From NCBI GenBank assembly GCA_029974595.1, contig JARKRC010000040.1:1-64000 (forward strand): a DNA stretch of 64,000 nucleotides, in the 5' to 3' direction. Source of the DNA: Ereboglobus sp. GTDB lineage: Bacteria > Verrucomicrobiota > Verrucomicrobiia > Opitutales > Opitutaceae. Below, in pieces: positions 38,161 to 48,269 of this stretch. The number at the start of each line of letters is the position of its first letter. Position 1 is the first letter of the stretch. The notes under the pieces are model-generated. The model saw only the letters and a list, made by a program, of their open reading frames with translations, ran no database searches and was not told the origin of the DNA. A program made the position numbers and the translations under genes.

Positions 38161-39342
38161 ATGAAACCAATATATGCCCTGCTATCAGTTATCGCCTTGG
38201 TGATGGCCGCCGGGGATTTGCCGGCCAATACGAACTCGGATGCGGATATCGCCGTGTTTGAGCGACAGATACTTTTTGAGGCCGGCGCGGATCGTGAATA
38301 CAGATCAATCCGCATCCCCTGCCTTCTTGCGTTGCCTGACAACACCGTGCTCGCTGTTGCCGCCGGGCGCAGCAGGGCATCGGATTGGGCGGATATTCGC
38401 ATGATCATGCGCCGGAGCACGGATGGCGGTAAAACATGGGAGCCGTTGACCGTGCTTATCGATCGCGGGCAAAACGTGGCCGACAACCCTGTCTTGATTT
38501 GGGACGGTCCGGCAAAGACCGTGCATTTCCTCCATCAGGTGAATTACGAACGGATCTATCACATGACGAGCGCCGACAGTGGCAAGACATGGTCAAAGCC
38601 CGTCGATATCACGCCGCAACTGGCGCGTTTTCAGCAACTCTACAAATGGAACGTCATCGCACCGGGGCCGGGGCACGGCATCCAGTTGAAAAACGGACGC
38701 CTGGTTGTTCCCGTCTGGCTGGCGAATGGCGCGCCCGAGCCCTCCGGAAAAGGCATTGTGCACCGCCCCTCGGTAACGACCGCCATTTTTAGCGATGACC
38801 ACGGCAAAACCTGGCAGTGCGGAGACATCCTGCCTGACGTCCTCAAAAACATGAACGAAACCGTCGCCGTGCCGGCCGACGACGGCGGCGTGTGGTTTTA
38901 CGTGCGCAACGAGGAAATCCCCGCATTCAAAATCGGTGTCGCCTACAGCAAGGACGGCGCCACGAATTGGACCAAGGCGGAGCTGCACGACGATCTTTAT
39001 CACCCGATTTGTTTTTCGAGTGTGCTGAGACTCTCGGGCACGCCGGACAAGAGCCGCATCCTTTTCTGCAATCCCGATAGTCGCAACAACCCGAAACGCA
39101 ACAAACGCAATGACTGGCGCGCGCGCGAAAACCTCACTCTCCGGATGAGTTACGATGAGGGCAAAACATGGCCTGTCGTCCGGGTGCTGGAACCCGGAGC
39201 CAGTTCGTATTCCGACCTTACAATCCTCGCCGACGGAACGATTCTCTGCCTGTTTGAGCATCACAACAAGTATATCTCCGTCGCCCGCTTCAACCTGGAA
39301 TGGCTGACGGATCGCAAGGATGCATTGCGCCGCGACGGATAG
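38161..39342 (+). CDS. GH33 exo-alpha-sialidase (paralogue 1)
   Basis: 393 residues from the ATG that starts the signal peptide (MKPIYALLSVIALVMAAG); ATGs at 38143 and 38149 are alternatives. The sialidase marks are the RIP arginine in SIRIPCLLALPDNTVLAV and Asp-boxes STDGGKTW, SADSGKTW, SDDHGKTW and SYDEGKTW. A Glu is in NMNETVAV and the catalytic Tyr in SSYSDLT. The APGPGHGIQLKNGR segment is shared with the copies at 55370 and 56609. It releases terminal sialic acid from glycans outside the cytoplasm. It lies between two sulfatase genes. Confidence 0.87.
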   Translation: MKPIYALLSVIALVMAAGDLPANTNSDADIAVFERQILFEAGADREYRSIRIPCLLALPDNTVLAVAAGRSRASDWADIRMIMRRSTDGGKTWEPLTVLIDRGQNVADNPVLIWDGPAKTVHFLHQVNYERIYHMTSADSGKTWSKPVDITPQLARFQQLYKWNVIAPGPGHGIQLKNGRLVVPVWLANGAPEPSGKGIVHRPSVTTAIFSDDHGKTWQCGDILPDVLKNMNETVAVPADDGGVWFYVRNEEIPAFKIGVAYSKDGATNWTKAELHDDLYHPICFSSVLRLSGTPDKSRILFCNPDSRNNPKRNKRNDWRARENLTLRMSYDEGKTWPVVRVLEPGASSYSDLTILADGTILCLFEHHNKYISVARFNLEWLTDRKDALRRDG

Positions 39343-39388
39343 TTTTTGTGCAAATCACCGGATCGCCATTAATCCGGAAAAGTGTGAC

Positions 39389-39402
39389 CAAAATACCATA
39401 AT
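39389..39402 (+). promoter_or_regulatory. Candidate shared upstream motif (copy 1)
   Basis: CAAAATACCATAAT lies 32 bases before the Cys-type sulfatase start. A 13/14 match (CAAAATACCATGAT) is at 41069-41082 before the first autotransporter, and a weaker one (TAAAAATCCATGAT) at 32843-32856 before the GH2 gene. It could be a regulator site for the glycan locus or chance in AT-rich spacers. Confidence 0.25.
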
Positions 39403-39433
39403 ATCCCAAGTATCCATAAACAAGAGAACATAA

Positions 39434-40897
39434 ATGCGATCACTATTGCTTGCATCGATTGGCACTTTTACCGCAACGACCATGACTGCGTCCGCTGCTT
39501 CGCCCGTGCCTGCAAGCGGGCCGCCGTCTCGTCCCAATGTGCTATTCATCACAGTCGACGATTTGCGTCTTAATATAGGTTGTTTTGGCGATGAGGCGGC
39601 GATTACGCCCAACATCGACCGCCTCGCGGCGCGGGGAACACGTTTTGCGCGGGCGTATGTTCAACAGGCCGTTTGCAATCCCTCGCGGCAGTCCATGCTC
39701 ACGGGCATGCGTCCGGACACGATCCGCGTGTGGGACTTGCATGCCGATTTTCGCAAGACAAGCCCCGGTGTCATTCCGCTTCCCGAATATTTCAAGAAGA
39801 ACGGCTACTTTGTGCAGGGCATAGGCAAGATTTTTCACGATGGCATGGATGACCGGGAGTCATGGAGTGTCCCGGCAAAGTATGCCAATGTCTCGAAACT
39901 GGAGGATTACCGGCTTCCCGACAACCGGAAGCCGCACAAGGGCCGGAAAGCCGCCGCGACCGAGTTTGTGGATGAACCCGAGAGCGCATATCCCGATGGA
40001 ATGGTGTCCGCCGAGGCTGTTGCCGTCATCGAACAGCTCGCCGCGCGACGGGCGGGCGCGGAACCGTTTTATCTCGCCGTCGGCTTCCGCAAGCCGCATG
40101 CGCCGTTCACCGCGCCGAGGAAATACTGGGATCTTTATGACCCGGCAAAAATTCCTCCCGTCGCGCAACCTGAACCGCCGCGCGGGGCTCCGAAAATCGC
40201 GTTGCACGACTCCGTTGAATTGCGCGGTTACTCGGATATGCCGAAGACGGGGCCATTCACCGATGCGCAGATCGCGCGTCTGCGTCATGGCTATTATGCG
40301 GCGGCCAGTTTTACCGATGCACAGATCGGGCGCGTGTTGGAGGCGCTCGACCGTTCCGGGCTCGCGAAGAACACCATCATTGTGTTCTGGGGCGATCACG
40401 GCTACCATCTTGGCGAGCACGGACTTTGGTGCAAAACCACATGCTACGAGGCCGACACGCGGGTGCCGCTGATCGTGGTTGCGCCCGGTGAGCGCCCGCG
40501 CGGCGTTCGCTCGGACGCGCTTGTCGAATTGGTGGATATTTATCCGACGTTGCTCGAGCTTTGCGGGCTGCCGGAGCGGCGGGGATTGGAAGGCAAAAGC
40601 CTCGTGCCAAATATCAACGACGCGGCGGCTCCGGGGCGCGCCGCCGCCTTCAGCCAGTTTCCGCGGCCTTGGCCGCTGCGCAAAGACGGCGCTCCCGGCG
40701 TCATGGGTTATGCCGTGCGCACGCCGACGCATCGCTATATCGAATGGCGCAAGTTTGGAACGCTCGAAGTGGCGGCCCGCGAGCTTTACACGTATCAAGG
40801 CGACCAGCTTTTCGAGACCGAAAATCTCTTGGAGAAACCCGAAAACAAGACCCTCGCGGACAAACTGGCGGCGCTGCTGACGCAGGAGACTCCATAG
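39434..40897 (+). CDS. Cys-type secreted sulfatase (iduronate-2-sulfatase-like)
   Basis: 487 residues with a signal peptide ending near ASAASP. The N-terminal metal site is NVLFITVDDLRLNIGCFGD, and the active-site motif VCNPSRQSMLTGMRPDT places Cys81 for conversion to formylglycine. KPHAPFTAPRKYW and FWGDHGYHLGEHGLW are typical of the iduronate-2-sulfatase/choline-sulfatase branch. It probably removes sulfate esters from host-type glycans at the cell surface or in the periplasm. The maturation route differs from the Ser-type sulfatase two genes upstream only if a Cys-specific system is used. Confidence 0.9.
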   Translation: MRSLLLASIGTFTATTMTASAASPVPASGPPSRPNVLFITVDDLRLNIGCFGDEAAITPNIDRLAARGTRFARAYVQQAVCNPSRQSMLTGMRPDTIRVWDLHADFRKTSPGVIPLPEYFKKNGYFVQGIGKIFHDGMDDRESWSVPAKYANVSKLEDYRLPDNRKPHKGRKAAATEFVDEPESAYPDGMVSAEAVAVIEQLAARRAGAEPFYLAVGFRKPHAPFTAPRKYWDLYDPAKIPPVAQPEPPRGAPKIALHDSVELRGYSDMPKTGPFTDAQIARLRHGYYAAASFTDAQIGRVLEALDRSGLAKNTIIVFWGDHGYHLGEHGLWCKTTCYEADTRVPLIVVAPGERPRGVRSDALVELVDIYPTLLELCGLPERRGLEGKSLVPNINDAAAPGRAAAFSQFPRPWPLRKDGAPGVMGYAVRTPTHRYIEWRKFGTLEVAARELYTYQGDQLFETENLLEKPENKTLADKLAALLTQETP

Positions 40898-41240
40898 GCA
40901 ATCGCTGCTCCGGTCAATTGGCCGTGCTCGCCGCACGAAGACATTCCGCCGTCGATGGCTATTTGCACATGGATCATCTGGCGTTGGCCAGCATTAATAT
41001 TTTTATCTAGTTGAAGATCAGTAATTTTTAGAACGATTGAAGATTTTTAAAATGCAATATGGTTTTAACAAAATACCATGATCTTTCCATTGTTTAAGCC
41101 AAATGCCCCATAATCCTGTTACCTGTTACACGGCCCTAACTCTACTTCCCTGCAAATCGGATTCATTTATGCAGCACCTCAAAACCATCCTTGCGGATTC
41201 GGAATGCGTGCAAATTTGCCGCCCATTTTTATACAACATT
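40898..41240. other. AT-rich leader region before the first autotransporter
   Basis: No gene seen in 343 bases. The distal half is AT-rich (around 40995-41095) and includes a copy of the CAAAATACCATGAT motif at 41069-41082. This is the most likely promoter region for the autotransporter. I could not fix -35/-10 boxes with confidence. Confidence 0.5.
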
Positions 41241-44200
41241 ATGAAAATACGTAGCTTTAAAAAACACGGCTCCTTTGATAAAATGCGCAAGTGCTTGCTG
41301 GCCGCGGCGGCGGCGCTCGCAATCACGAATCTCGCCGATGCGGCGAACGTGGCCATCCCCAGCCCGGTCACGAGCAGCGCGACCGTGACGCTGACAGGAG
41401 CGGCTGACGTGATCACCTCAAGCAGCATCAAAATTACGAATAGCGCGACATTGACGATGACCAGATCGGTGGACGCCACGGCAAGAATGTTCGCCGGCGT
41501 GACGGGCACGCTGGTGATTGACGCGGGAACAGGGGCGGGAAGTGGCCGCGCTGTTTTTAAAAATATCAATACCTGGGCCCAGCAAGGCACAGTCTTCTTC
41601 ATGGGCACAAACGGCGTCGTTGAAATGACAGGCGTTGATTTTATAAATAACAGCTCTGGAACCGTAGGAAACGGTGTCGCCGGTGTTTTTATGATGAATG
41701 GCACAAACGCAAAGGTGACACTTAATGATGTGTATTTCGAGGGTAATTTCAATCGTGGCAATACAGGCGTTGGCCGTGTCGCGCTAGGCGTGCTGACGAT
41801 TACGGACGCAGTGTTCAAGAAAAACTACGGACTCACTGGCGGTGCCGGCGCCCTTGATGTGCGCACATCGGGCACGTTATTTGTCACACGGGCCTTGTTT
41901 GACAACAACCGCGCATTCACCACCGGCGGCGCGATAAACATTGTCGGCGGCGCTGATTCGGCGCTGACAAATGTCGTTTTCAAGGATAACTGGGCGGCCG
42001 GAAGCGGCGGCGCGCTTTATACAAGTGCGACAACCACAATAACCCTAAATATGACCGCGGCTGGCGGCACGAACAATTACCTTTATTCAGGCAATCTGGC
42101 AGGCGCGGGACTCACGACATCGACCACGTATGATTCGGTAGCGAACAATGTTGCGCCAGTCGCCGTGGCCAGGGGAGGCGGATTTTATTATGCAACAAAC
42201 GCGGGGATATTGGATGTGAACATTGATGGCGGCGTGACTCTCACTGTCGGGGCCGCCGCTGGCGACCGAAACTTGGACACGTTTGCAAGCACATCCACAG
42301 CGTCCACGATCCTCAAAAGAGGAGCGGGCGAACTCATCCTCAATAGCGACAATTCCTATTGGCGGGGTGTCGTGACCGTTGATGCCGGCCAGCTCATACT
42401 CGGCAATTCGGAAGCCAAGCTGGGCGGCTTTATCACCGTCAACAATGGAGCGCTATTTGGCGGCATCGGCACGATAGGCACATTTTCCCAGACCAATGCG
42501 CTGCTGACCAGTCTCAAAGCCCAAGCGGGTTCTATGATTCAGGTCGGCCTCACTGGCGCCACTGCGGCCCAGTCGCTCGTTTTTGAGCGCACGGGCAGTA
42601 ATTCCCTTATTCTTGAAGATGGTTCCTCTATTGCATTTGACCTGTTTGGCAGCAGTGGCGGTGCCGGCACTTACGATCAGATAATCGCCGACAATTTAAC
42701 CGTCGGGTCCGGCACTATCACTGTGACCCAGTTGGGCGCGGCCTCGTCTTACACACTCATCAGCGCCTCCAGTCTAACCGGAGATGTTTCCAATATGGCG
42801 CTCATAATCACCAGTACTCTGGCATCGGGTCCGCGTTCCATCTTTTCCTCGGCCCTTGCCAAAGCGGGGCAGGATCTTGTCCTTAATAACATCCTCTCCA
42901 ATATGGCGATGACATGGACTGGTTCGACTGACGGCCAGTGGTCCGGCGCCAACTGGGCGGATGTGCTGGGCGCTCCCACGGAAACCCGGGTTGCCTCCGG
43001 GGACTCGGTTACTTTCGACAGCACTTCCGATAATCCGCTCAACCGGTCCATTGCGATATCTCCTGCAGGCGCAATCGTCTCGGGCATGAAGATCACGGGC
43101 GATGCCGACTATACATTTAATCTGCAAGGCGCCGGCATCACCGTTGATGCATCGACGGTTCACGGTACCATTAGCGGAACCACGGGTCTTCTGGAAAAAT
43201 CGGGCACGGGCACGCTTACGTTTGCGGGGACAGGCACAAATGTTTTTGCGACGCCTGCCGATGGTCTGCGTCTTAACGGCGGCGCGCTCGCCATATCTGA
43301 TGGCGGACACATCGGCGGCCATATGAAAAATGTGCGTTTTGCCGGCGGCGCGAGCACCGCAATCCATTTCAATGATAATATAACACTCGAAGGCTCTGTC
43401 AGTGGAGACCAGCGTCGTGTGTTGTCTGCGGGTGATAACAGCAATGTGGGCTTGATCGTGGCCGATGGCAAAACGCTTGTTGTCCAAAACGCGTTCATGA
43501 CCGGCGATAACAGCGCCTTCATGTCTGTCGGCACGGGCAACATGCTTCTCCTTGGCGGCGCGACCCCGGCGGGCACAGGTTCGGTTTTGTTCCAGAATAA
43601 CAAAGCCGACTCTGCAGGCGTGTTGAATGTATCGGGCTCGGCCACATTGAACAATGTGATTTTCACCAGCAACACTGCGGCGGCAAATGGGGGCGCTGTG
43701 TATAACTCCGGCATGTTGTCGCTCAACCTCAATACAAGCGCCACTTATGCAGGCAACGATGCCGGGGCTGGCGGCGGCTTTCTTTATCAAAACGGAGCAG
43801 CCACAACCAATATCGACGTTGCTCCCAATGAGACGCTCACCATCGGTCTGGACTCCGACACGGTCAGGGATTCGATTGCCAGCTCGGATGCCTCGGCCAT
43901 ATTGAACAAGAACGGCGCAGGCTCCCTCATTCTTAATGCCGACAGCTCCGCTTACACCGCGATCACCAATATCAATGCAGGGCGTCTTTTGCTTGGGAAT
44001 GCCGCCGCCAGGCTCGGCGGGATGGTGAATATCGGCGCCAGCGGCACCCTTGGGGGGATAGGCACGCTGAATAATGTCACAGGCATTGCGGGTTCATTGA
44101 TTCGCGTCGGCCTGGATGGAGGGCTGTCGTCCGGAACGCTTAATATTGCCGGCCAGCTTAATTTGACAAACGGCACGATCGAAATGGATCTCTTTGGGGC

Positions 44201-47200
44201 GAATGTCAGCGACCGGTTGAATGTCGGCACGTATTTGGGCAGCGGCAATAGTATAAACATCACCACTTTCCAGACCGGCACCTTCATCCTCGGCGATAAT
44301 TTGGGCGGGCTTGCGTCAACAGGCACGCTTAAGATTGGCGGATACGTTGTCGTTGGAGGCGCGCGACAAACGGGCACGCTAAACAATGTTGGCGGCGCCC
44401 TGCAGCTCATTGCGCTTGCAGGTGATAACGTGGGCCTTGTCTGGAGTGGCTCGACTTCGTCCAATTGGAATCCCACAGAGTCCAACTGGACGGGTATTTC
44501 CGATGGAAAATTTGCCGCTGGCGACCGTGTGACATTCAATGATACCAGCGCCGTTCAAACCATTACTGTTGATTCGGCATTGAGCGTGGCTGACATGACA
44601 GTGGATACAGCTGGAAACTATATTTTTCAGGGGCATGGGATAACAGGCGATGCTGCCGCTGTGCTAGGCACCACGATCACAGGCGCCACGGGCAAGCTCT
44701 TCAAGAAAGGCACCGGCACGCTCGCGCTGAACAACAATCTGTCGGAAAATGATTTCAAGGGAGGCATCGATCTTGAGCAAGGCGCGCTCGAACTGGGTGC
44801 GGGCGTCACGGTTCACACGGGCACTTTCGCCGTCAAGGGGGCAAATACAACCTTGCGCGCAGGCGGTGATGCCTCGCTTGCGGGCACAGTCATTGATTTG
44901 CAGGCCCAGACGCTTGAGATCGACACACAGGCGCACGCTTTGACAGTTTCGGGCACGATTGTCGGCCTGGGTGGTTTTGCCAAGGCTGGCACCGGCACGC
45001 TTGCCCTCAATACTGCCAGCACCTACAGCGGCACGACCACGCTTAATGCAGGCGGGCTTGTTTTGGGCAACAACGAGGCGCTCGGCGTTTCCAAACTCGT
45101 AATTGGCGGCGATGGCGCCGTGGTCACATTGGACGGCGCCGGACGCTCAATCGCCAATGCGGTCGATTTGGGCGCGGCTGCAAACACACTCACCATTGCT
45201 GCTGCTAACAGCGGCACGCTTTCCGGATCAATCAGCGGAAATGGCAGCTTGAGCAAATCGGGTGGTGGCGCCCTGTCGCTTACCGGCTCGAATTCGTTCA
45301 GCGGCACACTGGCCATCAACCAAGGCATCGTGTCTCTCAAGACGGCCAGCGGCCTTGGATCTGCCAAGCTCGCCGGCAGCGGCACGCTTGCGCTGGATCT
45401 CACGCCCGCCGGGAATTTCGCGTTTGCTTCGAGTGCTGCCGGAGGCGGATTCACCGGCCTCGTGGCGGTAAATTCCGGCAAACTCACACTCGATGCCAAT
45501 GCCGCCTCCATACTTTCCAATGCAGCGACAACGTTGCGCGCTGAAACCGCGGCGATTGTACAAAAGGCATCCGGAAATCTGTCGATCAACACGCTGGCTA
45601 TGAATGGCGGCCAGCTGAATATAGGCATGAACGGACTTCTGCCCGACGGCCTTCTCACAGTCACGACCCTCAATCTGGGCACAGGCTCCAATAAGATCGG
45701 TATCGACACCGCTTCACTTCTTGCCAACCAGCCGAATCCGGCCGTGTCACCCGCGCCGAATCTTTTGGATCAGGATGGAGTCACCGCCATCAAGCTGGTT
45801 GCAGCCGCGAATGTGACAGGTGGCGGAGCAATCGTACTCACAGGCACGGATGGCGCGGCGATTCCCGCGCCGGCGATTGCGAACATCACGCAATCTGCGG
45901 ATGTCGTCGCCAAGGCTTCTTACAACTACACAGCCACCGTAATCAGCAACAGCACCGCCGCGGCAAACGGTGTGTATATGGGATACGGGCTTTCGGCAGT
46001 GGAGGTTCTTGCGGGTAAAACGCTGGCGCTGGACGGCAGCAGCGCGACAGACAAAACGCTCTCCGCCAATGTCACTGGCACCGGCGGCGTAAGCATCACC
46101 GGCACTGTTACCCTGGCTGCGGCCAATACCTACACAGGCACGACGACCGTTGCCGCCGGCAGCACGCTCAAAGGCGGCGTGGCCAATGCGTTCGCGCAAA
46201 GCTCCGCAATCAATGTGGGCGCAGGCGCGACCCTTGATCTGGGCGGCTTTGCGCAGACCGCGCAAAACATGACAGGCACGGGGATTGTCAGCTTGGGCAC
46301 CGTTGCGCTTACATTACAAAATACCGCCGACAGTGCTTTTGCGGGCAATATATCAGGCGCGGGAAAAATAATCAAAACCGGCACGGGCAAGCTCAGCCTC
46401 ACCGGCTCCAATGCGATGGGCGGTGTTGATATTGCCGCCGGCGTGCTCGGTATCGGAAATGCATCCGCGCTCGGCAGCGGCGCAATCACCGTCACCGGCA
46501 CCGCGGCCAGGCTGGTTGCCGACATAAACAACCTGACGATTGTCAACGCCATTAACCTTGGAACGAACGGGCTCACAGTGGATACAGCCGCAAATAACAC
46601 GACCCTTGATGGCACGATTGGCGGCGCGGGCATTTTGACATTGCAAGGCTCCGGCACGATGACGCTTGCCGGTGCGAATACATTCAGCGGCGGACTCAAG
46701 GCCGATGCAGTCCGGGTCGTAGCCACCCGCGTGAATGCCATCGGTTCCGGTATTGTTTCGCTTAGCTCAACTTCAACGTTGGAATTCCGCAATATCGCAT
46801 CCGGCACCGTGAGCAATGCGCTTACTGGCGGCGCTGTGGAGCTTAATAACAGCACGCTCAATTTCAAAGGAACGAATGCCCTGACGAAACTTGCCGTGGG
46901 TGGCGGCAGCCGCCTGACCGCGGCAAGCAGCGGCGCATTGGGCGGCGGCAACTCCGTGGTCACTGTCTCAAACAATGCCGAAATCATTTTTGAGATGCCC
47001 AATACTATTGCAAAAAATGTGATCGTTGAAACGGGCGGCAAGCTTACGTTTACCAATACCGGAACGGCTCCGATGTTGTATCTTTCCGGAACGGTTGCGT
47101 TTGCCAGCAGTTCCACGATCGCGCTTGGAAATTTGGTGTCCGGAAACACGCTCCTGATCCGCGCCAGCAGCGGTGTTGTAAACAATGGCGTGATACTTGA

Positions 47201-48212
47201 TCCCGGCGCCAACACCGAGTTGCTGGATTGGACGATTGATCCCGGCGGGGACGTTTCCGTTGCCGTGATCCAGCGCGCAGCCAATCCCGGCAAGGAGATT
47301 GCGGCCACCTATGATGCGATGAGCGCGGCAACCGGGGCCGTCTATAATCGCCTTGCTGAAAGTTTCCTCATGTCGCTCGTCGGAGGGCAGGCTGGAGGTC
47401 CGCGGGAGAGCGCCTGGATAAAAGGTGTTGGCACGTTTGGTGATTATGACGGATATAAAACAGGTGTCGGTTACAAGAGCGACGCGTATGGCGTGATTGC
47501 CGGCTATGACCGGAAATTCTCCGATAAACTTTTCCTTGGCGGCTACATTGGTTACCTGAGCACTTCGCTGCGCACCGATCTCACCGATACCGATGGCACG
47601 TTCCCTTACGCCGGTGTTTATGGCGCAGTGCGCCAAGGCAGCGCCTATTTATCCGCTGACTTTATGTATGGCGTGGTCGATGCCGACTTATCCAGATTTG
47701 AATATACCGGATATGCCCAGGGGAGTTACAAGGGCACTGCATTAGCCGGCAGCATCGAGCTTGGCACCGTGCTTGTCGTATGGGATCGGGGCGCGATAAA
47801 GCCTTCCGTTTCGATGCATTACATGGATTTTGCATATCATGATCACAAGGAAAGCGGCACCGGTTCGGTTGTTATAGACGATCTGAATGACAGCCGCCTT
47901 GAAAGCCTCGTTGCCTTGCAGATCACACAGGGCTTCGACATGCCGTGGAACCTGCCTGCCATGTTTGACATGCGCCTGGGATGGCGCGCCGCGCTGAAGG
48001 ATGCGCCGCTTGACGTTTCCGGCAGGTTTACGGCGAACGACGAGCGTTTCGTCATTCAAGGAGACAAATACAACCGCAACGGACTCACGCTCGGCCTGGG
48101 CCTGCGCTTTGGCCTAACGGAAAAAGCAAGCATCTCGTTGAGTTACGACTACGAAATGGGTCTCGAATTCGAGCGTCATATCGCCAATGCCACGCTGCGT
48201 TTCTCGTGGTGA
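41241..48212 (+). CDS. Giant autotransporter with Pmp-like and beta-strand repeats
   Basis: 2323 residues from the ATG at 41241, which gives a long basic n-region and a hydrophobic core (CLLAAAAALAITNLADA), like an extended autotransporter signal. Residues about 130-290 carry alternating FxxN and GGA(I/L) motifs (FDNN...GGAI, FKDN...GGAL), and a second set appears near 784-830. From about 330 onward come many autotransporter-associated repeats (GTGTLALNNN, LSLTGSN, TYTGTTTVAAGSTL). Residues about 2014-2323 form the translocator barrel, starting AWIKGVGTFGDYDGY and ending LRFSW. The passenger is probably a beta-helix at the cell surface, perhaps for adhesion to mucus. Role inferred. Confidence 0.92.
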   Translation: MKIRSFKKHGSFDKMRKCLLAAAAALAITNLADAANVAIPSPVTSSATVTLTGAADVITSSSIKITNSATLTMTRSVDATARMFAGVTGTLVIDAGTGAGSGRAVFKNINTWAQQGTVFFMGTNGVVEMTGVDFINNSSGTVGNGVAGVFMMNGTNAKVTLNDVYFEGNFNRGNTGVGRVALGVLTITDAVFKKNYGLTGGAGALDVRTSGTLFVTRALFDNNRAFTTGGAINIVGGADSALTNVVFKDNWAAGSGGALYTSATTTITLNMTAAGGTNNYLYSGNLAGAGLTTSTTYDSVANNVAPVAVARGGGFYYATNAGILDVNIDGGVTLTVGAAAGDRNLDTFASTSTASTILKRGAGELILNSDNSYWRGVVTVDAGQLILGNSEAKLGGFITVNNGALFGGIGTIGTFSQTNALLTSLKAQAGSMIQVGLTGATAAQSLVFERTGSNSLILEDGSSIAFDLFGSSGGAGTYDQIIADNLTVGSGTITVTQLGAASSYTLISASSLTGDVSNMALIITSTLASGPRSIFSSALAKAGQDLVLNNILSNMAMTWTGSTDGQWSGANWADVLGAPTETRVASGDSVTFDSTSDNPLNRSIAISPAGAIVSGMKITGDADYTFNLQGAGITVDASTVHGTISGTTGLLEKSGTGTLTFAGTGTNVFATPADGLRLNGGALAISDGGHIGGHMKNVRFAGGASTAIHFNDNITLEGSVSGDQRRVLSAGDNSNVGLIVADGKTLVVQNAFMTGDNSAFMSVGTGNMLLLGGATPAGTGSVLFQNNKADSAGVLNVSGSATLNNVIFTSNTAAANGGAVYNSGMLSLNLNTSATYAGNDAGAGGGFLYQNGAATTNIDVAPNETLTIGLDSDTVRDSIASSDASAILNKNGAGSLILNADSSAYTAITNINAGRLLLGNAAARLGGMVNIGASGTLGGIGTLNNVTGIAGSLIRVGLDGGLSSGTLNIAGQLNLTNGTIEMDLFGANVSDRLNVGTYLGSGNSINITTFQTGTFILGDNLGGLASTGTLKIGGYVVVGGARQTGTLNNVGGALQLIALAGDNVGLVWSGSTSSNWNPTESNWTGISDGKFAAGDRVTFNDTSAVQTITVDSALSVADMTVDTAGNYIFQGHGITGDAAAVLGTTITGATGKLFKKGTGTLALNNNLSENDFKGGIDLEQGALELGAGVTVHTGTFAVKGANTTLRAGGDASLAGTVIDLQAQTLEIDTQAHALTVSGTIVGLGGFAKAGTGTLALNTASTYSGTTTLNAGGLVLGNNEALGVSKLVIGGDGAVVTLDGAGRSIANAVDLGAAANTLTIAAANSGTLSGSISGNGSLSKSGGGALSLTGSNSFSGTLAINQGIVSLKTASGLGSAKLAGSGTLALDLTPAGNFAFASSAAGGGFTGLVAVNSGKLTLDANAASILSNAATTLRAETAAIVQKASGNLSINTLAMNGGQLNIGMNGLLPDGLLTVTTLNLGTGSNKIGIDTASLLANQPNPAVSPAPNLLDQDGVTAIKLVAAANVTGGGAIVLTGTDGAAIPAPAIANITQSADVVAKASYNYTATVISNSTAAANGVYMGYGLSAVEVLAGKTLALDGSSATDKTLSANVTGTGGVSITGTVTLAAANTYTGTTTVAAGSTLKGGVANAFAQSSAINVGAGATLDLGGFAQTAQNMTGTGIVSLGTVALTLQNTADSAFAGNISGAGKIIKTGTGKLSLTGSNAMGGVDIAAGVLGIGNASALGSGAITVTGTAARLVADINNLTIVNAINLGTNGLTVDTAANNTTLDGTIGGAGILTLQGSGTMTLAGANTFSGGLKADAVRVVATRVNAIGSGIVSLSSTSTLEFRNIASGTVSNALTGGAVELNNSTLNFKGTNALTKLAVGGGSRLTAASSGALGGGNSVVTVSNNAEIIFEMPNTIAKNVIVETGGKLTFTNTGTAPMLYLSGTVAFASSSTIALGNLVSGNTLLIRASSGVVNNGVILDPGANTELLDWTIDPGGDVSVAVIQRAANPGKEIAATYDAMSAATGAVYNRLAESFLMSLVGGQAGGPRESAWIKGVGTFGDYDGYKTGVGYKSDAYGVIAGYDRKFSDKLFLGGYIGYLSTSLRTDLTDTDGTFPYAGVYGAVRQGSAYLSADFMYGVVDADLSRFEYTGYAQGSYKGTALAGSIELGTVLVVWDRGAIKPSVSMHYMDFAYHDHKESGTGSVVIDDLNDSRLESLVALQITQGFDMPWNLPAMFDMRLGWRAALKDAPLDVSGRFTANDERFVIQGDKYNRNGLTLGLGLRFGLTEKASISLSYDYEMGLEFERHIANATLRFSW

Positions 48213-48269
48213 TGGATGCGCATGGCGCAAAAGCATCGGCAATTTAATACAAATCAATTATTAATAAAT

